The position numbers and the translations under genes are program-made. From Gongronella butleri (lineage: Eukaryota; Mucoromycota; Mucoromycetes; Mucorales; Cunninghamellaceae), in NCBI GenBank assembly GCA_025201375.1, contig JAIWZP010000022.1:1-64000 (forward strand): a stretch of DNA of 64,000 bases, read 5' to 3'. Each line of letters opens with the position of its first letter. Position 1 is the first letter of the stretch. This document shows positions 12,660 through 24,500 of the stretch, piece by piece. Below the pieces are notes generated by a model. It saw only the letters and a list, made by a program, of their open reading frames with translations, made no database searches and was not told the DNA's origin.

Positions 12660-13390
12660 GCTACAGTATCATATTGCGCCAGTTTCAAAAACACAGGATC
12701 AGACACACCTGCAAGCTAAAATGCCCTAAAAAATTGGTTACGCGCAAGACACTCCTATCTTTAAAAAATAATCCCGGTCCGATGCACCGAGTGTCCATTG
12801 CAGGTTTATGATACGTACGTAAAAGCGGCCTTGATGCATATGGGGGCCAGCTGTAGAGTGAATTTCGACACACTTTGTCTCTTCCAATGGCTGTCAAATG
12901 GCGCTTTTGTAAACAATAAAATTTGGGAACGGCATTCATGACGGGGTCATGTTGGAAACCTGCGATACTTTGGTGTTCCCGTGTTTTTCAGCACCATTTT
13001 TCGCACGATACAAGAAGTCATCTGTTGTCTCAGGCACTCAGAGGCATGTGCCAGCTGCGAGTATCATACATACAGTATTCTTGAGAAGTCGTGAATTCTG
13101 ATTTTAATCACTTGTCGCTTCTGCCTTCCGAGCAATTACGTACAGTATCTTCATATGATATTCCTACGTAGAAACTTTGTTACTCGCACGAGGCATGCTG
13201 TATTTGCACTTACCGTTATTTACAGTATTATGCACTACTGTATCATACAGTAACAACATTTTTTACAGTAGGATACTGTATCATATCTTCATCATCAAGA
13301 TTCCGAGCGAGAAATTGCACAAATGCGCGATTTTCTTACTGTAAGATATCATACCGGTATTGGGATTTTTTTACAGTACCTACAGTGTCG
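12660..13390. repeat. Cluster of TACAGTA/TACTGTA heptamers
   Basis: Ten heptamers in about 720 bp: 12662, 13071, 13141, 13221, 13236, 13246, 13264, 13274, 13337 and 13372, in both orientations. Chance would give about one per 8 kb for the pair. The rest is AT-rich and non-coding. The motif equals the five-base insertion C(A/T)GTA after a TA that Tc1-type transposons leave on excision. See findings. Confidence 0.75.
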
Positions 13391-13654
13391 TATGATGCAG
13401 TAGGAGCAGTACGTACAAGCCAACAACACGAATTCCGTACTTGATCCGTCCATTTTTAAGCTCATGTTTATTTACGTAGAGTAGTCTTCTGACGACGAGT
13501 GCGTTCTTCTCTTCTTCACTTGATCAATGTTCTACAACAGTAAATGCAGCAGTGCGCAATCCGTAATGATACTGCACAAAAAAACAAACACATTTACGTA
13601 TCATAGCTGACAAGCTGAGAGACGAAAATGCGCGTTTTCTGAACTTTAACGGCT

Positions 13655-15700
13655 AGCTGTGCCTCCAGAAATTTTTTTTACAGCCTACCCACCCGCAGAT
13701 GAAAGTTGCGTCACGGCATGATCTATCGCTTGCGCGCAGGATGGGTCCGTCCGATTTTTTTTGGACTCGAAAATGCCAAAAACCTCCAATTTGTACAGTA
13801 CAGTACCGTACCCTCCAAAAAAAAACGCAACAACACCCGCTTGCGCCTGCTTTAATTGACTCTTCTATTTACTTTAATCTGTTGTGTATTGATCAATAAT
13901 GATGTTAGCATCATGGAACTTGGTGGAGACAATGATATATAAGTAAAATAAAAGCTATAAAAATATGAAACGGATAGACAAAGGAGGGGTATACCTATGT
14001 TGAAAAGAATGAGTGAGACGCGTCACGCGATGCGACGCGTACCCAAGCGCATACAATGGCCCGTGGAGATGAATTGACATTATGAACACCATCTCCAATT
14101 TTTTTTGAGACATTTGTGGTAGTATCTGATTATTTCTGTCAATTCATTTTGTGGGGCATGTGTCATGCCAGAGATCGGTGTGACAATTGGTCAAATTACC
14201 GCCGTGACGCGTTACGCGCCAGACATGTATGGAAAATTACTTTTATCTCTATCAAATCATTTTAATCTCATTGTCGACTTGAAACTATGATAATTATTTA
14301 ATTTGAAAGTCCAAAAGTGTATGATATTGAGGTGCTGTGATTATATCATTCAGTTCGGGCACCACGGTCACATTAAGGACCTCGCAGCTTAGACGCGTCT
14401 GACGCGTCACAGTGATAATTTGACCAATTGTCACACTGATCTCTGGCATGACACATGCCCCACAAAATGAATTGACAGAAATAATCAGATACTACCACAA
14501 ATGTCTCAAAAAAAATTGGAGATGGTGTTCATAATGTCAATTCATCTCCACGGGCCATTGTATGCGCTTGGGTACGCGTCGCGTCGCGTGACGCGTCTCA
14601 CTCATTCTTTTCAACATAGGTATACCCCTCCTTTGTCTATCCGTTTCATATTTTTATAGCTTTTATTTTACTTATATATCGTTGTCTCCACCAAGTTCCA
14701 TGATGCTAACATCATTATTGATCAATACACAACAGATTAAAGTAAATAGAGGAGTCAATTAAAGCAGGCGCAAGCGGGTGTTGTTGCGTTTTTTTTTGGA
14801 GGGTACGGTACAGTACAGTACTATTTTGCATTCGTCTCGCCATCTGCATGGTCGACCCCGCTCAAAAATACCTGCATCGCAATCAGCGCAAAAATTGCCA
14901 CAAAAAAGCTTACGTAAATCCTCAAATCGCTACGACCAGTTTTGAAAAATTCAGGGGTCACACATTTCAATCTCAGAAAATGCCAAATTTGGGAAATTTC
15001 GAACTCCGGGTGATCTATGCATCCCAAACAGGTAACTCCGACAATTTGCTACTGGCAGACAAAATGACATGTCGCCTCACTTACCGTACAGTAGTGAAGA
15101 AATGCCCAAAGAGTGACGCATGAACGGCGATCGACTGAAAAAAAGTGCCCACTTTGGTCAAGATTTTTTTGCAAAAATTTAAGATTTGAGACTTCTAAAT
15201 TAAGGTGCGTGGATTGCATGGAAATTTTTATTTATTTTTCTATTTTGCACATTTTTGTGTGCTGAATGAATGCGGACTCAGCCTGCTGGAATGACGATGC
15301 AAAAATTTTCAAACCCAAGCTAGCGCGCTGCAAGTCATCCCACTAGATGCTTTACCCCCCTATTTGTTAATAAAACTGCAGTAAAAATCGAGGGTCGATT
15401 AGACCATTGTCGGGCAAATGGCGATCAAAGATTTTGATGAAAAATTGGATTTTCTCTGCGAGTTTTAGCCATCCATTGGTGAAGCTTGTCTCATTCGATA
15501 GAGAATACTACGTAAACAGATGCCTTTGACGTGCCAAAAGCGCCGTGCGTTGTCCTCTCTGTTACCGAGAACATCGAGATGATTGAAGATTGATGAAATG
15601 TTTGATCGGATTTTCAAGCATGCAGAGGTCGTTCGACGGGCGTGCAAACAAATGGAACATGACGGCCGAGCGCGTCTCTTTTACAGTAAATGGTGCCAGT
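13655..15700. repeat. Dispersed repeat copy A, interrupted by a foldback element
   Basis: The outer parts (13655-13793 and 14821 to about 15700) match 47790-48800 along their length with many substitutions and small indels. Shared anchors include GTGCCTCCAGAAA, TTTTTTTTGGACTCG, CTGCATGGTCGACCCC, AAACAGGTAACTCCGAC and AGTGACGCATGAACGGCG. No convincing open frame survives, so it looks like an old non-coding or decayed element. Copy A carries a 1023 bp insertion that copy B lacks. Confidence 0.85.
13796..14818. mobile_element. Foldback (long inverted repeat) element in a TA target
   Basis: Two arms of about 418 bp (13796-14212 and 14401-14818) are near-perfect inverted copies flanking a 188 bp AT-rich loop with no ORF. 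Arm identity is high (a few mismatches, such as AATGATATA versus AACGATATA), so insertion is recent relative to the host repeat. Outer ends read CAGTACAGTACCGTACCC and, inverted, CTGTACTGTACCGTACCC. The flanks are TA at 13794-13795 and 14819-14820. Copy B of the surrounding repeat shows the uninterrupted target TTTGTACTATTTTG at 47942. It encodes no transposase, so it must be non-autonomous. TA duplication fits Tc1/mariner. An alternative reading puts the true ends at CCGTACCC with TACAGTACAGTA on both flanks. Confidence 0.88.
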
Positions 15701-16056
15701 TTCACCGCAATCCATTATCATAAAAATTTCGATTCGGTGCCGGATTTTTGTAAAAATATGGTATGATAATACGTACAGCACCATCATTTGTTGAGCTCGT
15801 CAGGATCTCCACAATCTCACAACTCAAGCGAAATGGAATGAAATCATACAGTACGTATCATGCGTGATCGCGTCGCTTTCGATTGGTGCCGTCTGTATCC
15901 CACCTTTGGTGACGTGAGCAGTGTCAGAAATTGGCATTTTGGCTGGATTTTCCTCATTTTGAGAAGCGTGCGCGCATGTACAGGGAGGATGGGCGTGTCT
16001 TTTTTTTTTATTAGGATGCTAGTTAATTTATCATATGCATAAAAATATTGTCTAAT
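15701..16056. other. Gene-free spacer downstream of NDUFAF6-like gene
   Basis: AT-rich sequence with one TACAGTA at 15847. It lies between repeat copy A and the stop codon of the minus-strand gene. No gene or clear signal seen. Confidence 0.45.
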
Positions 16057-16232
16057 TTACAAGGTCATCTTGTTGTAGGTGGACCATAATACAAAGGGCA
16101 ACTTCCAGTCCTTGCGCTGCAACTTGGGATCAAACACGTTAAAGTTGTTGGCCTCCAGCTTTTCCAAGTAGCGGATGTGTGGAACCTAGCGATGCGCGTG
16201 AATAATAATAAAAAAAAGTGAGAAGGGCCAAC

Positions 16233-16268
<36 letters not shown>

Positions 16269-17355
16269 CGATATCATACAGCGGAGAGCAACACGGGCAT
16301 GATCTCTGGTTTCATGGACGATGGGAGCAGGGAGCGTGCGGTCAGCAGCTGGTCGTAGGCGGCGGTGGCGACCTCAAAGACGGCGTCGTCGACGTGGTCC
16401 AATTGGCCACGAATGACGGCTTCCTGGGACAGTTGATGCTGGAGGGGCAAAATGAGTTGCGCGTGAGTGAGATGAACCACACGTGGGCTGGACGCGTTCG
16501 CGTGAAAGGGGCTTTGCTTTTTTTCTTTTTCTTTTTTTTTTTTTTTTTTTTTTTTACCTTTGCAATGATCTGTGCCGGCAGGATCAATCGCTTTTGGCTG
16601 AGATGGAAGGGCATGGCGCGCAAAAAGGTGGCGATGCCAATCATCTTGCCAAGGTGGCTGGCGATGTGGTCGACCTGGACGTCGCGCACGCCGAGTGACT
16701 CCAATTGCAGGTACAGCAAGCTGGCGGCGGTGTTCTCGCCATAGTTTTCCATGTCTTTGATCGTCATAAACGTATGGTCGTCTAAATTACTTGTGCGCTC
16801 CGTGATGATGCGCTTAAACCACATGGACGATAAATCCGATGTTTTCAGCGCCTCTTGCAGCGCAAGCGCAATTGGTTGCTGGGGCGCCTGGCCCTGTGAA
16901 AATATAAAAATAAAGACGGTCAACCGCCGTTTGCGCGTCTCTTTCTTGCCCCTCACCTTGAACACCTTGTCAATCGTGTCTTTCCAAAACTGCATGCGCA
17001 TCTTGCCAATTTCCGTCTTTGACACGGTGTCGCGCACCGACGCAAGTTCGACGTTGAAAGCGCGGATCGCATATTGAGTGGCACGCAGGTGCGCTGGGAA
17101 GAACGGCACGCACAGATAGCCGTCATAGTCGCCCTGTCTGTTGGATCAAGGGGTGAAGGGAAGGGGAAAGCAAAAGTGTCAACAAGACACACACACAGAC
17201 GCACACAGACGCACACAGAGAAGCTGCTTTAGAATAAAACATAAAATAAATTTTTACCTGACCGTGTCCAAACAATACTTTTGTGCAGAAACCAAGCCTG
17301 GCTGCGTCGAATAGCGCCTGCTTGCTTGCAAGGTGGCACGCTGTAACCGAAGCAT
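16057..17355 (-). CDS. NDUFAF6: NDUFAF6-like mitochondrial complex I assembly factor (squalene/phytoene synthase fold)
   Basis: Predicted 300 aa from five minus-strand exons: 17355-17258, 17137-16957, 16893-16558, 16438-16280, 16185-16057. The start MLRLQRATLQASRRYS is an Arg-rich mitochondrial presequence. Family-typical runs follow: YCLDTVR, DYDGYLC, YAIRAFNVELA, RMQFWKDTID, ENTAASLLYL, and near the end FDPKLQRKDWKLP. NDUFAF6 is a pseudo-enzyme of the prenyl synthase fold needed for complex I assembly in the inner membrane/matrix (known for animals). The second intron (16894-16956) is 63 nt, in frame and free of stops, so retention would add 21 residues. The fourth donor GTATGATAT contains an in-frame TGA, so that intron must be removed. 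Divergent from the Zn2Cys6 gene. Confidence 0.9.
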
Positions 17356-18942
17356 AATACGATCAAAAAAAAAAAGGGGGGGGGAGGAGGGGAGAGGAAA
17401 AAAAGCAATTGTCCCCGCCCCAAGGGCAAAACAGTTGGTGGATGTCGTCAATGCGGAACATGACCGCCGTTCACCCAATTAGGGTCTGCCCAATTCATGC
17501 TCGTTGTCGCTCCCCTTGCATCCGTCTTTTTTTTTTTTTTTTGCAATGCCACCCCCCTCTCTCGTTAAAACTAAAATAATGGCAAATGCTTGTCTACGAT
17601 TTCGTGGCCTCTTTTTCTCACTCTCATTCACTTTTTTTTCTATTCCATTGTTTCTGACGCGCTCGCTCACGCTATTGGTGCTTTTCCCCTCCCCCACCAA
17701 AGAATCATGTTTTGCCACTCATGACACGACACGCTAACAGGCGCGTTGGTCGCGTGATTTTCGCGATTTTCACATCGTCTGTAGCAGATGTCGCCAGGTT
17801 TTTTTTCCTCGTTTTTCCCTTCATGGTAGAGCATAGCCTAATTGTACGGGCAAGATGAACTGGAACAAGGAACAAATACCAACGCTGTTTAAGTCGAAAT
17901 TCATCGATGGATGCATTTGTGATTGAACGAGCCTGATCCTCTTTTTTTTTTTAAACCCATTTGTCTCCAACAAATAAAAATGAAGAGTGGCACGATCTTT
18001 GTCTCCCCTTTTCTCTCTCGTCAAAAAGGCAGGTATGTGCAACGCAAATTCATGCGAGATGCCGTGGTGCATGAATTTTTTTGTGTTTTTTTTTCTTTTT
18101 TATTTTTTTACGCGATGGCTTGATTTGGCAGGATGTTCCATGTCGATGGACCGTTTTTGCGCGACGAGGGGGGTTGGGTGACTGTGCATCAAGAGGTATG
18201 GGTTTGGGCCCCAGTCGCAAACGTAAAAATATAAATTTAAGAATATTAAGATAAAGAAAAGAACCAGCAAGAATGTCCATGTCAAAAAAAAAAAAAAAAA
18301 TGGTGGCGGGGCTCTGTCAACTCAGCGCATTTTGTTGACACAAAAGGAGAGAGAGAAATTGACATAGGATGGCCATCAGGACCGTGCCCTATAGTATCAT
18401 TCCTTTCAAAACCAACAAATAAAAAAAGTGCACACATCATCGTCATCTCTGATTATAAGAACGTTTCAACCAGGCTCAAGGAGCGCGCCCTTTTTTCCCA
18501 TATTGCCACATTCTCCCTTTTTTTTTTTTGTTGTGTTGTCTTTTTCCCTATTTTTTCTTTTCTTTTCTTTTTTCGTTTCTCTTCCTTTTTCTTTAATTGA
18601 CTGTTTATTGCTGCCCGCCTTTTGGTGTTTTTTTTTTTACACACATAGTGCTGTTGTCTTTTAGTCAATCCCTCTTCCCTGTACCTCACCAATCGTCCCC
18701 CAGACACACACTCCTTTTACCCTTTTTTTTAATTTCCCTAAATCAGGCAACCTCTCAACCCCACTTTTTTTTTTTCGCAAATCTCACCCGCGTCCCCGCA
18801 CTTTTTTGTCTCTTCTATTTTTTTTTTTTTGTTGCCTCTTTTTTTTTTTTTTTTTTTTTTGTTGGTGTGTGTATTATAATAGCACTCGCGACCGCGTCAC
18901 ACGCTTCTTTAGCCCGCTCTTTTCGTCCTCCCATTGGTTTGA
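17356..18942. other. Divergent upstream region between NDUFAF6-like and Zn2Cys6 genes
   Basis: 1.6 kb without a supportable gene. It contains C/T-rich tracts at 18490-18870 immediately upstream of the Zn2Cys6 start, as often seen at fungal promoters, and several A/T runs. No specific binding site identified. Confidence 0.45.
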
Positions 18943-21296
18943 ATGAACACGATGCACGAGTCCTCGGTCTTTGGACCTGTTGATTTTGACCATGCGCTCA
19001 AATCTGAGATGCTGGAGGGCCATCACGACCTTCTTTTGCATACGACGACCACCAGCCATCCGCAGCAGCAACAGCAGCAGCAACAGCAGCAGCATCAAAA
19101 TCAGCTTGATCACACGTTGCACACGCCCATGCTTGGTCTGATGGAGGAATACACGCGGCGATCGTCGTCGTCGTCCCTGGATCAAGGCACGCATGCATCA
19201 GAGCAACAGCAACAGGCACAGGCACAGCCAATGATGAGCATGGATGATTTGTACAACACATTTTCGTCCACACCGGCGTCCTATATGCATTACTTGGATC
19301 ACGCGCCATTGGATACGTCGCAAACGCTTGCTCATACGCAGCAATCGCAACAGCGAGCAAGTCATCATGGGTCGATGTGTGTTGCAAACGACGAATTGAT
19401 GCAATATCAGCTAGAGTACACGGGCAGCGATGGTGAAACGGGCGGCGGGGCCTTTGCGGCAGCAGCAGCAGCGGCGGCGGCGGCAGCAGCGGCGGCAGCG
19501 TCCTTGGACGCGTGTACAAAGTACGATGCAGAAAAGGGGGCGCAGGACGACTTTAGCCTGGTGATGGACGCATCCGGGTTTCTGGATTCGTCGAAATCGA
19601 CCAATTGGATCGATGCCCTGGACGTGTACATGCCGACGGAACAGCTGTCATTCTATGATCACGAGCGCAATTTCTTTTATCCTCCTCCGAGCACCACCAG
19701 CACCACCACGGCATCTTTTGACGATTCGACGGCTTCTTGCACGGTCAAACCCAGCGACCACCTCGTACGTGGAGGGAAAAAAAAAAGAGAGGACCCCTGA
19801 ATTTCACGATTTCGCTTCATTTTTTTTTCCATTTTTTTTAGGAAATGTCTGGTATGATGGGGTCCTCTTTGGATTCGACGACGTGCTCATTGAGTGCTCT
19901 TGGTGGCGATGGACACAATAGCGGGCAAAAGATGGAGTTGAGCAAGGCGCGGTCAAGTGGTGGCGACGATGTACCCTATTTTCTGGGGGAATTGTCACCC
20001 TTGACCCCTTCGGGCGGGCATAATGCCCTGTACCCGTTTGCCATTCCAACGACGACAACCAATGTCTTTGCGCCGACGCGATCTCCTGGTTCTGATACCA
20101 ATGAGAGCCTGGATGATTTGTCGGACAGCGACACGACCACATCGACGCAAAGCTGGATGATGCCTTTCTCGTCGTATGCTGATACATCCTCGCTGCATCC
20201 TCTTCAGCACGCGCCTCACCCGCATCATCCTCATCACCACCCGCTCGCCATGTCCTCGTCCATTTCCACGCCATTGCTGTCGATGCCGCCTTCGTCTGCG
20301 GCATCCATGTCCTATTACACGCACCATCACCCCACAGCCTCGTTTTCAACACCGTTTGCCGCGTCTCGGACGCGTCCACCGCCCACCAAACGCGTGTCCG
20401 GGCCTGCAGAATTCACACCGTCGTCGTCGTCATCGTCATCGTCGTCGCAGCAGCCGCAGCAACCGCAGTCGCAGCCCAAGCGTAGCAAATCTTCAATGAC
20501 CGTGAAACGCAAGGCCAAGCAGCCCAGCAAGGCGCGACGCAGCATGAGCAGCAGCATGTTGCTTTCGGACGACAAGGACAAGCGCAAGGGTTCGTTGCCT
20601 GCCGGCGGCATGGCACGCTGCGGCGCCAATGGCGTGACAAACGCGTACACGAGCAGCACCAGCACCACGTCCGCAGGGACGCGGCGCAAAGAAGTCAAAC
20701 GACGCGGCAGCGAGCCCCATGCGCGGCCATCATCGACATCGGCAGCCTATCATCATGCCAGCACCGGCACCATCGCAGGCATGCCGGCCATCCCCACCCC
20801 GCCCAGGCGCATGCATGAATCAGAAAGCATCTCCACCATCTTTTCAAGGCAAAGGATATCCGACACGGATCTAAACGATGACAAGTCGCCGCTGTCCTAC
20901 AGCAGCCTCATGCATCCAAGTAAGAAATTGCTTTTTGAAGGTGACGTGAAATTCACGCCTTTCTTTTTTTTTTTTTTAGGTTCTGATGATCTCTATTCCC
21001 CCTATGCCGACGATTATGGTTTTAATACGCCGATGCTCGCGCGCGGCAGCTTTTCTGACGAGCTTCCAGGCGACTCGTGCGGCAATGACCATGGTGGCAT
21101 GGCTTCTGCACCGTCGTCGGGCCAGCAGCCCCTGAAAAAGGGCCGCAATGTGGACAAGGCATGCAATCATTGCAAGCGGTCGCACTTGCGTTGCGACAAT
21201 ATGAGGCCATGCCGTCGTTGCATAGCCACAGGCAAGACTGGCTGCAAGGACGTCGAACACAAGCCGCGCGGACGTCCACGATTGCATAAAACATGA
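18943..21296 (+). CDS. Zn(II)2Cys6 transcription factor with C-terminal DNA-binding domain
   Basis: Predicted 738 aa from three exons: 18943-19764, 19842-20919, 20980-21296. The last 44 residues carry the zinc cluster CNHCKRSHLRC...RPCRRC...GC (C-x2-C-x6-C-x5-C-x2-C-x7-C, residues about 695-722), then KDVEHK and a basic RGRPRL tail. The rest is low-complexity: poly-Gln near residue 45, poly-Ala about 167-185, poly-Ser and His-rich stretches, typical of activation regions. Unlike most Gal4-type factors, the zinc cluster is at the C-terminus and no middle homology domain is visible. Acts in the nucleus; the target genes are unknown. The first donor is GTACGT, the second GTAAGA. Converges on the Rho GEF gene (227 bp between stops). 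Confidence 0.88.
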
Positions 21297-21523
21297 GTTT
21301 TTTTTTTTCCCCTCCCTTCTCATCATTCCCCTTTTGTGTGTACCGCTAAAAATAAACGGCATGTACCAGCAAGTGGACGAAAAATGGACGAAAAACAAAA
21401 AAAAAAAAGAGACAAATAAAAACGTGAAAATGGGCGGCCCAATGGAGTAAAAAGTTGGCCAAAGTATATTATTAAGACGCAATTATGGTACAATGAATGA
21501 AAAATGAAAAAAAAGACATGGAA

Positions 21524-24500
21524 TTACATTCTATGACATTGGAAGATGATCTGATAGCCCTCATGATCCGGATCATTCATGGCGCCTTGGATCATCCCTT
21601 GTCTTGAGTTTGTGCATCGGATGTTGCTGCCGCGGATCAATTGATCGACTTGGCCCTGTTGATTCGCCAAAAAAAATAGAGATGAGCAAGCTGGCGTCGT
21701 CGTCGTCGCCATTTCCCATATTTTTTTTTCGTTTTTACCGTGACAATGTTGCGCACTTCTATAAAGCCGGGCTCAAATGCCAAGACATGGGGATAGGACA
21801 GCACAAAGGCATCTGGCTCACCTTCCCATTCAAGGATGGGACTCGATTGCATCAATCGGCCGCGTTGATCAACAAAAAAGCCGAATTCTATGCAAGAAAG
21901 AAAAAAAAGGGGGGAATTGGTACGGACGCGCGACGCGACGCGTTTTTTTTTTTGGCTCTTTTTTTTTTTTACCGTCATAGCACACCAGGTACTCTGCGAA
22001 TTGAACGCGGAAGATGGTGATGGGGTGGATATCTTGGCGGGAAAAGACAAAGTGGAGATTGGGGTCGGTCGGGTCGAGGAGTGCTTGGACGCCAAAGGAT
22101 TTCATGTCGACGACGCCGATTTCGCGGTGACACGAGATGCACATTTTGCTCTTGAGTAGGCGGATGGACGAGGCCTCGCTGGGGAGGTACAGGTCCTTGT
22201 AGGGCTTGAGGCCCGTGCCATGGGCATTGCGCACGAGGCGACGGATGCTAAATGTAGATTTCGTGCTCTTTCTCTCGACGGTAGAGATGGGCTCAAGCAC
22301 GCGGATGGTGGTGGCCGACAGCGTATTGGGCTTGACAATGCACACGAGGGTCTTGCCGAGGCATTGGCCCACGTGGAAAAAGGCAGTGTTGGTGTTGATG
22401 GTGTGGCCGCGTTTCATGGACAGCGGTTTGTCCACTGTGTCAAAGATCTCATCGAGCGGGAACGACCACAAGGTCTTGTCCGCAAGCACAAGCAGCTGCG
22501 ACGCAACCCCGGGTTGGTCAAGCACTTCGATTTGCGTCGCCTTGTCCAGCGGAATCACGCGCTTCATTTCGGAAAGCACAGGCACCTCGGCATCCATGGC
22601 CGAAATCACCGTGCTCACGTATACACCGAGGTCTGTCGCCACAAGCATCAATTGCACCGTGTCGTCATGGTCCTCGTCGTCGTCCAAATCGCCCAATTCG
22701 TCGCCAATCGCCGTTTCATCGCTGTCACGCTTCGATCCCGCATCCACGCTCTTGCCATCCGCTAGCGAATCTGTCTCGTCGTCCTCGCGCTTCACAAGGA
22801 ACTTTTTGCCTATTTTTAAAAGGGGGGAGGAACAGAGCGACATGAGCATCACTTCCTCTTTTTTTTTTTCCTCTATTTTTCCATTTTACCTTTGGAAATG
22901 AGGAGCGAATCATTGATGCGATTGCTGGTGAGGAATTGCCTGCGGACGGTGGTCTGCATGGAAAAGACACAGCGCGTGCTCATGAGGCGATCCTGTTGCT
23001 GTGTGATGCGATCGACCCATGTTTTGCGCACTGTGGCATTGGACACGTGCAGCGTGAGCGGTGGCGAGCCCTTGCGCCCGTGATGATAAAACGTGATGCT
23101 GCTCGACCCACTGGACTTGCTGAGCAGCGTCTCGGACGTGGAGGCCGCCGGCAGACTGCCATACGAGCTGTGCACTGTGCTTTGCCGATTGTACGGCAGA
23201 ATCGTGCTTGCCCGCTTCGCTCGCAGGTTGGCCGGTGCCGTGCCAATGCTCAGGAGATCCAGAGGAATGGGCTGCACACGTAAAAGAAAAAAAGTGACAA
23301 AAAGAACAAAAAGGGAGAATGGGAGAAAATGAGAGAAAATGGGGAAAAAAAAGTACAAGAAAAAGAAAAAAAGTCAGATATTGTTCGGTCGTCATCGCGT
23401 CTTTTTCGTTTCTTTACCTTGCGGTACACTTTAAAGTACTCGAGATGGTCAAAGACCTTGATTTTTGCAAAGACAAGGTAGTGATCAAAGAGAAACACTT
23501 GCAAATCGGACGCATCCGAGGTGCTGTTGCCTTTTCGTTTCATGCGGCCTTGTGTGATCAGCTGGCGCTGAGGGTGGCGCAGCACCAGGTCCTTTTTAAA
23601 ATGACAAAAAAAAGAAAAAAAAGACGCGTCAATTGGCGCGCGTGAAGGATATTTTCATTTCCTTACGACGTGCTCGGCGGATGATTTGAACGAGAGGCGC
23701 TCCTCGATCTGCAGCAGATTGAAGATGTTTTCGCATTTGCCTGCTTCGCTATTGACCTGTGTGAGGTAGCTGGTGATGATGTCGATGACCTGCTGCAGCT
23801 TGTCGTGGTCGGGGTGGTCCGTGGGCGTGCGCTTGAGGATTTCGCGCAGAAGCAAGCTGTAGCGGCCGAGGCGCGTGGTGGGCTTGGTCAGGTAGCCATT
23901 GAGCTCGAGGCGGCGTGATTCAGGCAGCCGCTCCGTGTTGAACACGAACTGTGCAAACAGCGGATTCCGCTTCTTCTCCAGCTCAAACTTGAACTTGCCA
24001 ATGACCTGATGCGCGCCATACGCGACAAACGGATCAAACCGCGACACAAATTGCAGCAGCGTGTCGCCAATGCACTGGATCGTCTGTTGTTCCTTTTGCA
24101 GCGCAAGCAGCGCTTGTAGCATCGCATGATTCACCTTTTCAATGTCGGCCAAGTTCCAAAACACCTCTTGCACAAAGTGTTCACGGTGCTCGTCTGGAAT
24201 GATGTCCTGCGTAATCAGAGGTTTCACCCAAAACTGAGGGAAAAGGCGACAAAAAAAAAAAAAAAAAAAACCAGGATCAATTCGCGCGCTCTCTCTTTTT
24301 CTACTTTCTTTGTTTCCTTACGTTATGCACGTATTGAAGCGACTTTACAAAGTCCGCCTCGGTATAGATCAACTCGTAGATACATTCTTGACGCTTGATT
24401 TCTTCCTTTGACGTGGCATCCACGACGCTTTTTGGCACGGACTGGATCCAAAGACTGCGCTTCTCCTCCTACATGGTGGTCCCAATGGGGGTCAATCATA

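Noticed and set aside
14848..15123. 91-codon ORF in repeat copy A
   Set aside because: The matching frame in copy B is broken by indels; the repeat appears non-coding.
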